Of a stretch of DNA of 64,000 nt, positions 1 through 10,581 are shown one piece after another. A program made the position numbers and the translations under genes. Position 1 is the stretch's first letter. Each line of letters opens with the position of its first letter. The stretch lies in the NCBI RefSeq assembly GCF_014905175.1, contig NC_057789.1:8122001-8186000 (forward strand). Direction: 5' to 3'. The DNA is from Aphidius gifuensis (Eukaryota > Arthropoda > Insecta > Hymenoptera > Braconidae). The notes under the pieces are model-generated. The model was not told where the DNA came from, searched no databases, and saw only the letters and a program-made list of their open reading frames with translations.

Positions 1-2928
1 ACCAGTTTTAAATAAATAAATATTTTGAATGTTAGAATTTTTAAATGAATCATCCTCAATGCTGCTTATGTTATTTAAAGACAAATGTAAATCAATGCAT
101 TTAAGATCATCAAAAGTACCTTTTTTAATTCTTGTTATTTTATTAGATTCCAAACTTAAATATTTAAGATTATTCATTGATTTAAATGCACTAGCTTCGA
201 TTGTCATTAATTGTGTATTTGTTATAATAAGTTTTTCAAGTTGTGGCATACATGCCATTGAATTTGCTTGTAAATTTGTAATGTTACCATTTGTATAACG
301 AACATCAGTCAACGAATGTGGTATTTTATATGAAAATGCATTTTGACAAATACCAATTGTATCATTTCCAACAATTTCCAAGGTTTTTAAATTTTTTAAA
401 CTCCCCAATACTTGGCTGAGATATTGTAAAGTTTCTTCAACTTCAATTTTAAGATATTTTAAAGATGGTAATTTATCAAATAAGCTAGCTTTCAGTACAA
501 TTGGTCCAACATTTAATTCCAAATTTTCTAGATTTTTTAAGCCCTCAAATGATTCTGGATAAATTGTAAATACATGGTCTGTTTGATGACATATTAGTGT
601 TTTTAAATTTATATTTATATCTGAATTCTTAAATGCATTCCTATCAATTGAATATATTTCTCCAGATAATTCAAGTGGCTTATTTTCCGAAATAACATTC
701 ATCTTAATACGAAGCTTGTGCCTTATATACTCATATCGAACTTTCATAAGATTCACCGATGTTAAAGTATTAAATTTTTTACAAATTGTAAATGGATCTT
801 TATCAAAACAATCTGTTTGCATATTAAATTCATCAGCGATCCAAGCATTAATGTTTTTTAAAACTTGATTATTATTATATACATACAATATTTCAAGATC
901 CATGTTTGAAAATGCCGAATTTTCAATTGATAATAATTTATTGTTTGATATATCTAAATTTTTACATTTAAGACCATAAAATGTATATTTATTAATCGAT
1001 ATTAAATCATTGTAACTCAAATCAAGCATTAATAATATTTTATTTTCAAATGATTTATCATCAATTAAATTAATTTTGTTATGATTCAGTAAGAGATGAT
1101 CTAAATGAATTAATACTTTAAAAATATTTTGATCTATATGTGTCAATTGATTTGATGATAGATCCAAAGATTTTATATTTTCCAATCCATAGAATGACTG
1201 AGATGTTAATGCATTAAGCTTACCATTGATTATAGCAAGATGTTCTAATTTTTTCAAGCACGATAATTTCATTGATCCGAACTTTGTAAAAGTACTATTT
1301 TTGTATTCAAGACTTTTAATACCAAAATTGATAGTATAACATAGACCATAACAAATGTTAACTGTATTATAATTCACAAGTACCAGCTCTTCTAAACTTT
1401 GAAGATTTGAAAATGATTGACATTGAAATTCTTGAGGTTCAATCATTGGTATCTCGAGAGCTATTAGTGATTGTAAATCATAAAAAACAGGTGTTTTTAA
1501 TTGAATTGGCTTTGTTTTAATTTCGAGAACTTTAAGATTCGGCAATCCTGCAAAAGAATTATTGCTAATAGTAAATTTGTCTGCGGCAGAGCTCATCTGC
1601 AAAGTTAAAATTTTCAAATCTTTAAATGCATAATTGTCAATTAATGAAGCCTCGTCGTCTTGTAGTTCGAGTTTTGGTATTGACAGAAAGCTAGAAATAT
1701 CAGTGACTGAGTTAATGCTCTTATTTTTAGTTTTACAAATTTTATATATACCATATTCACTTAAATAACACTGAGGTGATTCTTTTAAATGAATGGAATT
1801 TAATTTATATATTACTCTGAAAATTTGGCTATCATTGAAGCTCGAACTCGTTGCAATATCAAATGTTATAATGTCAAGTAAAGCCAATGTAATAGTATAA
1901 TTAATTCCCCATTTAAATGAATTAAATCTTAGAATTTTATTTTCCATTAGATCAATGATATTTATACGTGAGGTATTAAATGCACCATCAACAATACCAA
2001 TTATTCCACTTTGTGTTAAATCAATAAAATGACATTTAATATTTCGAAATGATCCTTGTTCAATTATTTCCAATGAATTGTGGCTCAAATTGACTAATGA
2101 TAATTTACTATTATCAATTTTCAATGCTTCATTATCGATTGTACTTATTGAATTGTTACTTAAATTTATTATTTCTAAACTTTGAACATTGAATACATTT
2201 GAAGGTACATGAGTGAGTTTATCATTCGATGTCAGTGAGATGGTTTCCAATTTTTTTAAACCATTAAATGCACCAGGTTCAAGAAGCATCAGTTCACTTC
2301 CAGTGATTGTTATACTCCGAAGATTTCCAAAACACACAAATGAATTATGAGGCAGTGTTTTAAACAAACCACCTGTATAATGAAGTTGTAATAGATTAAT
2401 AGTCTTATTTTCTTTTGTTGAATAACAAATATTTGAATCATGATTATCTACAAGTTCTAATTTATTTAAATGCAATTGTTGATATAATATTTTATCTATG
2501 TGTCGTGCTGTTTCATTGTCCAGCTTTATTTTGAGATACGTTAAATTTTTAAGCCCATAAAAACTATATGGATTAAGTAAGACTGATGCTGAATTAATTT
2601 CTAAATTTTTTAGATTTTGAAAATTTAAAAAACAGCTCGAATCAATATACAGTCGTCCATCAGCCAAATCTAGTTGAAGTGTTTCAATCGATGGAGATGA
2701 TATGCCGTCGAATGCATCAGATAGAATAGCATTGGCTTTTTCATTTATTATTTGAAGACTGTTTGAATACCATTTTATAAGTGAATCTTTTACATGGAAA
2801 TTTTTCCAATTGCTGGACTTTGAATATATATCGATTGCTGTACTAGGCGTTGTATTAATATGAGTTGTTTCAGAAATCACAAATGATGAATACTTTATTA
2901 TTAACAAAAAAATTCCAATGTAATACAT
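1..2928 (-). CDS. secreted leucine-rich-repeat protein, C-terminus beyond the window
   Basis: One uninterrupted frame of 976 codons runs on the minus strand from the ATG at 2926-2928 to the left edge; no stop is seen, so the C-terminus lies outside. The first ~19 residues (MYYIGIFLLIIKYSSFVIS) form a convincing signal peptide. The rest is built of many LRRs of the type NLxxLxLxxNxIxxIxxxxF, for example IKSLDLSSNQLTHIDQNIF and LLMLDLSYNDLISINKYTF. This architecture is that of extracellular recognition or adhesion LRR proteins (chaoptin-, Toll- or connectin-like). Whether a transmembrane segment, GPI signal or TIR domain follows cannot be seen. The coding part seen has no intron. It is set apart from the next gene by ~4 kb. 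Family call is firm; orthology is not attempted. Confidence 0.88.
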   Translation of the reverse strand, partial: MYYIGIFLLIIKYSSFVISETTHINTTPSTAIDIYSKSSNWKNFHVKDSLIKWYSNSLQIINEKANAILSDAFDGISSPSIETLQLDLADGRLYIDSSCFLNFQNLKNLEINSASVLLNPYSFYGLKNLTYLKIKLDNETARHIDKILYQQLHLNKLELVDNHDSNICYSTKENKTINLLQLHYTGGLFKTLPHNSFVCFGNLRSITITGSELMLLEPGAFNGLKKLETISLTSNDKLTHVPSNVFNVQSLEIINLSNNSISTIDNEALKIDNSKLSLVNLSHNSLEIIEQGSFRNIKCHFIDLTQSGIIGIVDGAFNTSRINIIDLMENKILRFNSFKWGINYTITLALLDIITFDIATSSSFNDSQIFRVIYKLNSIHLKESPQCYLSEYGIYKICKTKNKSINSVTDISSFLSIPKLELQDDEASLIDNYAFKDLKILTLQMSSAADKFTISNNSFAGLPNLKVLEIKTKPIQLKTPVFYDLQSLIALEIPMIEPQEFQCQSFSNLQSLEELVLVNYNTVNICYGLCYTINFGIKSLEYKNSTFTKFGSMKLSCLKKLEHLAIINGKLNALTSQSFYGLENIKSLDLSSNQLTHIDQNIFKVLIHLDHLLLNHNKINLIDDKSFENKILLMLDLSYNDLISINKYTFYGLKCKNLDISNNKLLSIENSAFSNMDLEILYVYNNNQVLKNINAWIADEFNMQTDCFDKDPFTICKKFNTLTSVNLMKVRYEYIRHKLRIKMNVISENKPLELSGEIYSIDRNAFKNSDININLKTLICHQTDHVFTIYPESFEGLKNLENLELNVGPIVLKASLFDKLPSLKYLKIEVEETLQYLSQVLGSLKNLKTLEIVGNDTIGICQNAFSYKIPHSLTDVRYTNGNITNLQANSMACMPQLEKLIITNTQLMTIEASAFKSMNNLKYLSLESNKITRIKKGTFDDLKCIDLHLSLNNISSIEDDSFKNSNIQNIYLFKTG

Positions 2929-2974
2929 TGTGTAATTTTTTTGATGCACTGATTTAGATGTGTCGCTTTGCTCG

Positions 2975-3009
2975 TTTATATATGCAGACACAATTAATGT
3001 TTGACGTCA
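2975..3009 (-). promoter_or_regulatory. candidate core promoter of the LRR gene (TATA box and CRE palindrome)
   Basis: Read on the minus strand, TATATAAA lies at 2975-2982, about 47 bases upstream of the LRR ATG, and the palindrome TGACGTCA (CREB/ATF type) lies at 3002-3009, about 20 bases further upstream. The spacing suits a TATA-driven start near 2945 and a very short 5' UTR. The sites are seen directly; use as a promoter is inferred. Confidence 0.5.
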
Positions 3010-3305
3010 GCTATAGTCATTTTTGACATAGATAAATAAAAAAAATATTCCATGACGAAAAAAAGGATTAAAAAGTTTTTATATTTGATTTTTTATCGAA
3101 TGAAATAATTATTTTTTTTGTAAATTGTTATCTTTACATGAGGATATTTTAAATACCTTGGTAAATAGTTAAAAAAAATATATAGAAGATAAATTAACTT
3201 CGTTTTACAAAATTTCAATATTATTTTTTTATTAAAAGTATTTTTTTTTTCTATCCGAATAATTTTCAATATCCTTTTTTTTTTATATATTTTTCATAAA
3301 TTTTC

Positions 3306-3312
3306 AGTATAA

Positions 3313-3349
<37 letters not shown>

Positions 3350-3350
3350 T
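3306..3350. repeat. ATT trinucleotide microsatellite
   Basis: About 14 near-perfect ATT units in a row in AT-rich intergenic DNA. Confidence 0.9.
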
Positions 3351-4660
3351 TATTAAATCTATGTACAAAATGTATTTAATTTATTGAATAAATTAAACTG
3401 AATTAAATATTATTTTCATGTTTATTTTATTTTTTTATTGATTAAAATAATAATTTACTTTTTCAAATTTGACATATAAAATGATATAAAATTTACTTTC
3501 TGTAGAAATAATGGATAGGCATAGGTATTAAAAATAATACAATATCACTGATTAAATATTCAAATTGAGACGAATATTTTTAATATTTTTTTTGCCAAGC
3601 TAAATGACACACGGAGGTCATAAATTAATTTTTTTAATGTCTTAACTTGTGCATGTTTTATATTATCTGTAACATCGTGACTTTTTATGTCGAGATTATT
3701 ATCTATATAAAATAAAAAGTCAGCAGTTTGAGATTTGTAAAATAATTAATTTACTGAGTAAATTTTTTTAATTATATTATACATATATATTGTACATAAT
3801 TAAATAAAAAAAATTCACCACATGACAAGAAATCAAAATTTATTCTACTGAAACTGTATATGAGAATCACGAGTTTATCACATGACCAATCAATCATTTG
3901 TAAAAAAAATTTTCCAATAAAATGCTCATTTATAAATTGAATTAGTTTAAATTTTGCAATAGAGTTTTGAATTTATTGGAAATAAATGAGCAGCAGAACA
4001 ACATATATCTTTATAAATTTACATCATTAAAATATCATGTTGTTGATGATAATGCTGCTAATGAGGAATCATCAGTTGATATTTTTTTTCGTTAATACAT
4101 TTCAATCCAACTTCAACACGATATTGAATATATCGTAATTTTTTTCTCCTCATTTATTCGTGTTGATTTTGATCCTTTGCTTTTTTTTTTTACTGGCATT
4201 TTTTATTATCATTAATAATCTAAATTATTCATTGCAATAACTGTACTAATGTAATTATGATTTGCATGAATTATTTATTATCAATGCGCTGTAAGTTAGA
4301 TGGATTACAGGTAAATATAAACAGTAAATAAATTAGATGAACACATGATTTCCATGACAGAAAAATTATTTTATTTATCAAATGGTATAAAAAAAAAATT
4401 TCTTATTAGTTTATTACTTATTATAAATTTAACTATCTTATCACATTATTTTTTATTGTCATGAAATGTAAAAATTGTATACGCCACATTCTAGCATGAT
4501 GATTATTTTAAAACTGTTAAATTGTACTTCAAATATTATTTTCTTTATCTTTTGAGTAAACTAAAAGTTCAGTAAATTGATCTATAATTCATTGGTAAAA
4601 TTTTAATTAAAAATTAAAAAATGTATTTATATCAGGTTATTAAGTTAATCTACAACAGGG

Positions 4661-5401
4661 ATACTGATATATTGATTTCGAGTCGATTTGTTTTTTTTTC
4701 AACTACCTACCACTGAAATAAATTATTTATTTACTTTATTAAACTTTTATTTTATTTTCACAATAAAATTATGCATTTAATTTAATTTAAAGTACTGAAT
4801 AAAGTTTTGAAATATAACACTCTTTCAATAATCAAGTGTTAATTTTATATTTTTAAGATTTTTAATTCTAAATAAAGTTCTTTTTAGAAATATATTTAGA
4901 ACTTTATTTTTATTTTTTACAGATTTTTTTTTGATATTTTTTTTTGAGAACTTTTTCGAGAATTTTTTTGAGAACTTTTATTAGAACTTTTTTTTGAGAA
5001 CTTTTTTGAGAATTTTTTTGAGAACTTTTTTTAAAACTTTTTTTTGAGAACTTTTTTGAGAATTTTTTTGAGAACTTTTGTTAGAACTTTTTAAAAAGTT
5101 CTAAAAAAAGTTCTAACAAAAGTTCTCAAAAAAGTTCTCAAAAGTTCTAAAATATCAAAAAGTTAGTGAAAATAAAAATAAATTTAAATATGACAAAAAA
5201 AACTTTAGAATTAAAATATCAAATATAAAATTAACACTTGATTGTTAAATGTTATATTTAAACTTATTCAGTACTTTAAATTAAAATTAAATGCATAATT
5301 TTATTGTGAAAATAAAATAAAAGTTTAATAAAAATAAATAAATAATTTATTTCAGTGATGCTTTCTTTAAATGAAATGCTACGAAAATCAATATATCAGC
5401 A
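4661..5401. repeat. ~740-bp inverted repeat (fold-back element) with internal tandem units
   Basis: The left outer arm (ATACTGATATATTGATTTCG at 4661-4680) is mirrored at 5381-5401. Inner arms starting CACTGAAATAAATTATTTAT (4711) mirror the segment ending at 5357. The arms hold a shared stretch around TAAATGCATAATTTTATTG. Around the centre (4942-5090) are three ~52-bp tandem units built from GAGAACTTTTTTGAGAATTT, with inverse counterparts at 5096-5150. No ORF is present. A non-autonomous fold-back or MITE-like element is the likely origin; target duplications were not resolved. Confidence 0.8.
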
Positions 5402-5762
5402 TTAATTTTATCAACAATAATATTAATTATTTTCATTTTTTTAAATAAAATTAACAAGTAATTAGTCTTAACTTATGCTAAAGTAATAAGTAATAACTTA
5501 TTAATTATTACTAAGTATAATTCTTTTTCTAATAACTCATTAGAAATAAATGAATAGAAGTAAAAGAAATGTTTCTTTTTGCAAATTTATAATAATTTTC
5601 TAAATACAATAATATAATATTCATAAGATATGATTGTATAATGTATAATTAATAATCAATTACCAGGTACAACAAAAGGGTAGATAAACGTAGGTAATTG
5701 TATAGTTCCAATTATACATCTGATGCTGATCACATATTATTACACATTCAATTATAAATAAT

Positions 5763-5952
5763 TGTATCCAATAACATGCACTCAGTTTTAATATGTGATA
5801 ATCAAGATAATCACATATATTAAAACTGGCTGCATGTTATTGGATTTATTATTATCACTGATAATATAATATACAATCGTAATTGCATGTTATAATTTAT
5901 GAATTATAATTTATTGCATATTTTATAACTTTATAAGTTATAACATGCAATA
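5763..5952. repeat. two adjacent imperfect palindromes
   Basis: A first hairpin has 34-bp arms starting CCAATAACATGCACTCAGTT (5768-5801) and mirrored at 5806-5845. A second has arms ATTGCATGTTATA (about 5882) and TATAACATGCAAT (about 5939). Both reuse an AACATGC motif at the arm ends, which suggests nested copies of one small element. Confidence 0.6.
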
Positions 5953-6371
5953 ATGATATATATACCTTAATTACTTAATCACTTAATTATACTTAATTAC
6001 AACTTGTAATTTACAAGTATATATATATATACTTGGATAAGCAGTAGCTGCAGTGAAATGCAAGCTACAGGCGATAGATCATGACAGGCTTTCTTGCGAG
6101 ACATACTCTTCGTGGATCGATAAAAAAAGAACACTTGTAAAAGGGCTGCTTCCGTATACTATGTATAGCGTTTAACGAGTGCAATCTAATATTTTCTCAT
6201 GGGATGATAAAAATTTATAATGTGTTTCGATACTCATTTATATTGGTGACAATAAAATATCTTAATTAAGCTAAATTTATTGCGTATGTTGATTAATTAA
6301 TAAATTACTGATAACTGGTTGATTAATTTGTAAATTATCAATTATAATTATTTGTTCAGTTTCCAGAACTT

Positions 6372-6606
6372 CTCTAGTATAAATATTTCTCGGTAATTAC
6401 TCCGAATTTCTCCGTAATTACTCCGAATTTCTCGGTGATTAAACAAAATTTTTTCTAAGTAACTCCGAGTTGCTACCGAATTGATTCATACAGAGAAAAA
6501 TTCGGAGTAATTTTTCCACGTTGAAAAAAATTATCTGCTTATTTCTCCGTCTACAGTCTATATGGGAGAAATTCGGAATAACTGAGAAGAAATATTTTCA
6601 CCAGGG
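6372..6606. repeat. CTCCGAATTTCTC fold-back element, copy 1
   Basis: Repeated ACTCCGAATTTCTC motifs in both orientations, ending AATATTTTCACCAGGG at 6606. The same terminus and motif recur at 37926-38495 and partly at 49650-49765, so this is one member of a dispersed fold-back family. Confidence 0.7.
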
Positions 6607-7047
6607 TCGAATAATCGTCCTTTCTCTAAAGATTTCATGTCAAATACATTATTTAATTAATTATTTAAAATAGCATGTAATGATAAGTTAATTAAAAAGA
6701 GACGTATAATTAGCTAGCAATAAAATTTAAAAAATTAAAAAATAATTCATTAATACACTCTAATAAGTTTTCAAAGCTCTAATAATTATTTCCTAAACTT
6801 TCCTGAATAATTATTTTTTTAACTACCAGGCAAAAAATTAATTAATAATTAGTTCTTAACTACTTTTCCAACCAAGTATATCAAGCCATATACGTAGGAT
6901 GGATAAAAAATAATGACATAACAAACTGGAATTTAAAAATCATACTCAGTAAGTCTCGAGCAAAATTAATTTAAAGAAAAAAATAAATTCAACGAAGACC
7001 CTACCAATAAGTCTCATCATAAAAAAACAAAATAAAACGTCATACTT

Positions 7048-10000
7048 TTAATCGTCAGAAAAAATATCATAATCAAATTTCATTCTTACGAGATATTGTG
7101 TTTTGACTTGGGCAACATCATATACAATATATTCATTGTAAAGTAATGATAATTCATCAGGCAATTCAGCTGGTACACCAGGACCATATGGTACTTCAAC
7201 ACCATCTTTAGTTTTGTAAATTTTAGTTGGATCTGGATGTGTTTGTCCCATACCAAATGTTGAATGTTTACCAACTGGTAATTTTTCAACATATTCAGCA
7301 GCCAAACGTTCATACATATTACCAAGTGCAACTTCACAAAGCATCAATAAACCAATTGGATTTTGACTTGATGCACAACAATAATTTGCTGATTTTGATA
7401 CCATATCAGCAAAATAAATACCTTTACCAAACATATAACCAGTAACTGGTGCTTCTGGTGGTGCAATACGTAAACCTTGTGATAATATACCAGCATAATT
7501 TGTTGTTCTTGAACCATGCCATAATAATTTACGATTATTTAATTTTTTAAATGGTTCATATCTTTCATCTTCACCATGTCGTTTAATAACAAATACATCT
7601 TCAATTTCAAGTTTATAATGTAAATGTGATGATGCATGTGTATTTTTAGTATAATCTTGTATTACTTTATATTCTTCACAATCTTTATCAAGTACATCAA
7701 TATCTGTATTTAATTGTCGATAAAATGTATCAATTGGACTTGTATTTAAATCTGTTTCAGTATTCAACAAATTATATGCAATTTCCATTTCAATAAGTGA
7801 ATCAAGCATTTCAGATTTTTTTTTTATAATATCTTCATCATCAAGTATTGGTGGATCAGCAATACCAAATGAATGTGGTACAAGTGTATAAAAACGATTT
7901 GATGCATCAATTAAATTCATTCTTTCACTACCAGGTGATGCTTTATTTTTAATAATAAGATTTTGTAACTCAGTCAATACACTGTATGCTTGTTGTAGCT
8001 GTTTTTTTGATAATTTACCCAATGGCATTTTTTCAATATCAAGCTCATATTCAGCCATGACTTTTTTCATAATATCAACATCAAATATTAAACGTATTAA
8101 TTCTTGTACTGGTTTTTTCAATTTACTTTCAATATTTGAATCAACTTTACTCAAATTTTCGTCTTCATCAGTGTTTTCTACATCAATTGGATACATCAAA
8201 TTTGGCTTTTTAACAAAATTTTTACGATGCATCCAATAATTATCAGTTTTTTCAACATATAATTCTTCAAATTTTTGTAGCGCTTCATCAAGTGACATAT
8301 TATCACATTTTTTACCACCAATTGTTGTACCAACACGTCCCCAACTTCTAAATAGCCAGTATTCATCTTTTACATCATCTTTTAATATTTGCATTTTATA
8401 ATATTTATTTATACCAGATTGTATATCAGTTAGACCAAGTGTTGTACTAAAAATATTATCTCCACATTGATGAATATGTGCAGTTTCATCAAGTTCACTA
8501 TCTGGATCAACAACACCACCAACTTTTATTTTAAATTTTTTTTTACCAGACAATTTTTCGAAACGATTTGGACTAGTTGATGGTGTTGTTTCAGCAATTG
8601 TAACAGCAATTCGTTTTGATGGATCACTTCCCCATCCACAAATTGTTTTTTTTGTTAACAATGAAATTGGTGTATCATTATAATTTTTAGCCTCATCAAT
8701 AAAGTCATCACTGATAACTTGTATATCCATATTTTCTGCATCTTGTATTACTTTCCCACCCATATGAAAATTTTCTTTACTTGTGATAACAGCAGCAATA
8801 TTTTCGTGTATTTCTCTAGAAACAGTACCACCAAGTAACATAATTTTTTTTTTCATTTCTTCTTCATCATTTTCATTTTTTCCATGTACTATAAATTGCA
8901 TACCTTTTAATGGTAAATTTTTTTCAATTTCAAGGTCATTATTATTATTTTCATCTTTTTTTTTAGGTGTTAAGGATTTTGTACTAAATGTTTGCCTGAA
9001 CATTCTCTTTTCAACTTTTGGTTCAAATGATGATAAAAATGGACTATTATTTTTCATGTGATCTAATATTTTAAACTCTTCTTTTGGTGGATCAATATTA
9101 ACATTTTCACATTTGGTCCATTCAGTTAAATTACCAGTACATTTGTATCCAACACCAGATGTATATTTTAAATTACCATTACATTTATCACATGGTAATG
9201 GTACACCAAAACACATCAAATCAGCTAATTTTTCAATGATACAGTATGTACCTTTTGGTACAGTTTGATCATTAGCATTGAGTAAACTTGTTAATTCTTT
9301 TTTTGTTAATGTTGCCAATTGATCTTTTAATTTAAACAATTCTTCATTTTGTTTTTTCATTAATTTTTCATCTGCATTTGTATCAGGATCAATTTTAATT
9401 TTTTTAGCTGATGATGCATCTAATTCATTTTTAATTTTTGGTAATTTTGTTTTTATTGTTTTTTTATCATCTTTATTTAGAGCTTCAAAGCCAGGTAATA
9501 CATCACCAGAATCATAAAAATCAAGTGATTTACGAAGCTCAACAAAACAATCAACATGATGCCATGCTTCAACACCATTTAATTTTTGTCCCATTTCTGA
9601 ATCATAATCTTTCTTTGATATTCTAATGTCATCTTTAAGAATTGGTGCTTCACATCCTTTGCATGTTGAACGATCTGTTTTTGCATATCCAATTGAATAA
9701 TCACGATATACTTCAGCATTAGGACGTTTACGTCCTTTTTTGGCACCATCAGTTGTTGATGAACCACCACTACCAGCATTATCAATTTTTTCTCTAATCA
9801 TTTGTTGATCATCCCAACGAAGATTATCAAAATTTTCAATATCACCTGTTGTTGTTGGTTTGGCTTCGTTAAAAAAGCATGAACAATGATAGTAGTTGAT
9901 GGTAAAACCATCATGAAATGGACTCTGTTCAAGTTTGCAAAAACGAAGTTCATCTTTTGCAATTTTGTCCAGATAACATCCCCTACATGTTGATCTATTA

Positions 10001-10053
10001 GTTCTAGCATATTCAACTGAAAATGGTAAACGATTGCTCGACATTTTTTTCAT
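7048..10053 (-). CDS. PARP1: poly(ADP-ribose) polymerase 1
   Basis: Nuclear DNA-break sensor that makes poly(ADP-ribose) from NAD+. The 1001-aa frame has the full PARP1 order: zinc finger 1 (C23, C26, H56, C59), zinc finger 2 (C131, C134, H166, C169), the Zn3/PADR1 region with C288, C291, C305 and C315, a BRCT domain (~380-470), a WGR domain with WGRVG at 571-575, the helical regulatory domain (~645-775) and the ART catalytic domain. The H-Y-E triad is visible as H846 (LLWHGS), Y880 (GKGIY) and E974 (YNEYIVYD). Length is close to human PARP1 (1014 aa). The second Met, M4, is an alternative start. The coding region has no intron, unlike every other housekeeping gene here. It is divergent with CNPPD1, 528 bp away. 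Confidence 0.97.
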   Translation of the reverse strand: MKKMSSNRLPFSVEYARTNRSTCRGCYLDKIAKDELRFCKLEQSPFHDGFTINYYHCSCFFNEAKPTTTGDIENFDNLRWDDQQMIREKIDNAGSGGSSTTDGAKKGRKRPNAEVYRDYSIGYAKTDRSTCKGCEAPILKDDIRISKKDYDSEMGQKLNGVEAWHHVDCFVELRKSLDFYDSGDVLPGFEALNKDDKKTIKTKLPKIKNELDASSAKKIKIDPDTNADEKLMKKQNEELFKLKDQLATLTKKELTSLLNANDQTVPKGTYCIIEKLADLMCFGVPLPCDKCNGNLKYTSGVGYKCTGNLTEWTKCENVNIDPPKEEFKILDHMKNNSPFLSSFEPKVEKRMFRQTFSTKSLTPKKKDENNNNDLEIEKNLPLKGMQFIVHGKNENDEEEMKKKIMLLGGTVSREIHENIAAVITSKENFHMGGKVIQDAENMDIQVISDDFIDEAKNYNDTPISLLTKKTICGWGSDPSKRIAVTIAETTPSTSPNRFEKLSGKKKFKIKVGGVVDPDSELDETAHIHQCGDNIFSTTLGLTDIQSGINKYYKMQILKDDVKDEYWLFRSWGRVGTTIGGKKCDNMSLDEALQKFEELYVEKTDNYWMHRKNFVKKPNLMYPIDVENTDEDENLSKVDSNIESKLKKPVQELIRLIFDVDIMKKVMAEYELDIEKMPLGKLSKKQLQQAYSVLTELQNLIIKNKASPGSERMNLIDASNRFYTLVPHSFGIADPPILDDEDIIKKKSEMLDSLIEMEIAYNLLNTETDLNTSPIDTFYRQLNTDIDVLDKDCEEYKVIQDYTKNTHASSHLHYKLEIEDVFVIKRHGEDERYEPFKKLNNRKLLWHGSRTTNYAGILSQGLRIAPPEAPVTGYMFGKGIYFADMVSKSANYCCASSQNPIGLLMLCEVALGNMYERLAAEYVEKLPVGKHSTFGMGQTHPDPTKIYKTKDGVEVPYGPGVPAELPDELSLLYNEYIVYDVAQVKTQYLVRMKFDYDIFSDD

Positions 10054-10581
10054 AAATTATCAAACAATAAACAACACAATTATTATTATTCAATTCCTAT
10101 TGTTGTAATAATAATTATTTTAACACGGACCTTTTTAATTTTCTCTTGATATAATTAGAAGGAATTAAAGAAATTTACTCATTTCTTTGAGGAATTTGAG
10201 GACCAGTGAGGACAATTGCGTCTATTAAAAAAGGACCGATTAAAATATGTAGGTTAGATTAGGACATTAGATTAGATTATAAACAATTAAAAATATAAAT
10301 AATAAATTTCATCCACCATGTTGGTTTGATAACAACGAGAGCAATCTTATCACAAAATAAAAGTATCAGCTTATTGGCGCTCTAGTCATCAAAGCAAATT
10401 TGGTAATGTGCATCATCTTGCGCCATATTTATTTGTGACCTTTATTTTTATTTTTTTACTCCATATTTTTGTGTTATAAAAATATATATTTCAACTATTA
10501 AACTATAAATGTTTAAAAGTATTAAATAACAGTTATTTTAAAGTTTTAATTATTGTTGATTATTTTATTGAATTATAAACA
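10054..10581. promoter_or_regulatory. shared divergent promoter region, PARP1 / CNPPD1
   Basis: The 528 bp between two divergent starts has no ORF of note. A locally less AT-rich core sits at about 10365-10440 (GGCGCTC and GCGCCAT islands). No TATA box is placed with confidence. Shared promoter use is inferred from the head-to-head layout. Confidence 0.45.

Larger units (their letters stand above)
2929..7047. other. intergenic AT-rich region with repeats, no gene seen
   Basis: Between the LRR gene and PARP1 I find no exon chain with plausible coding content. The stretch holds an ATT microsatellite (3306-3350), a large inverted repeat (4661-5401), nested palindromes (5763-5952) and a fold-back copy (6372-6606), listed separately. 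A less AT-rich patch at about 6055-6190 has no recognised identity. Confidence 0.6.
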
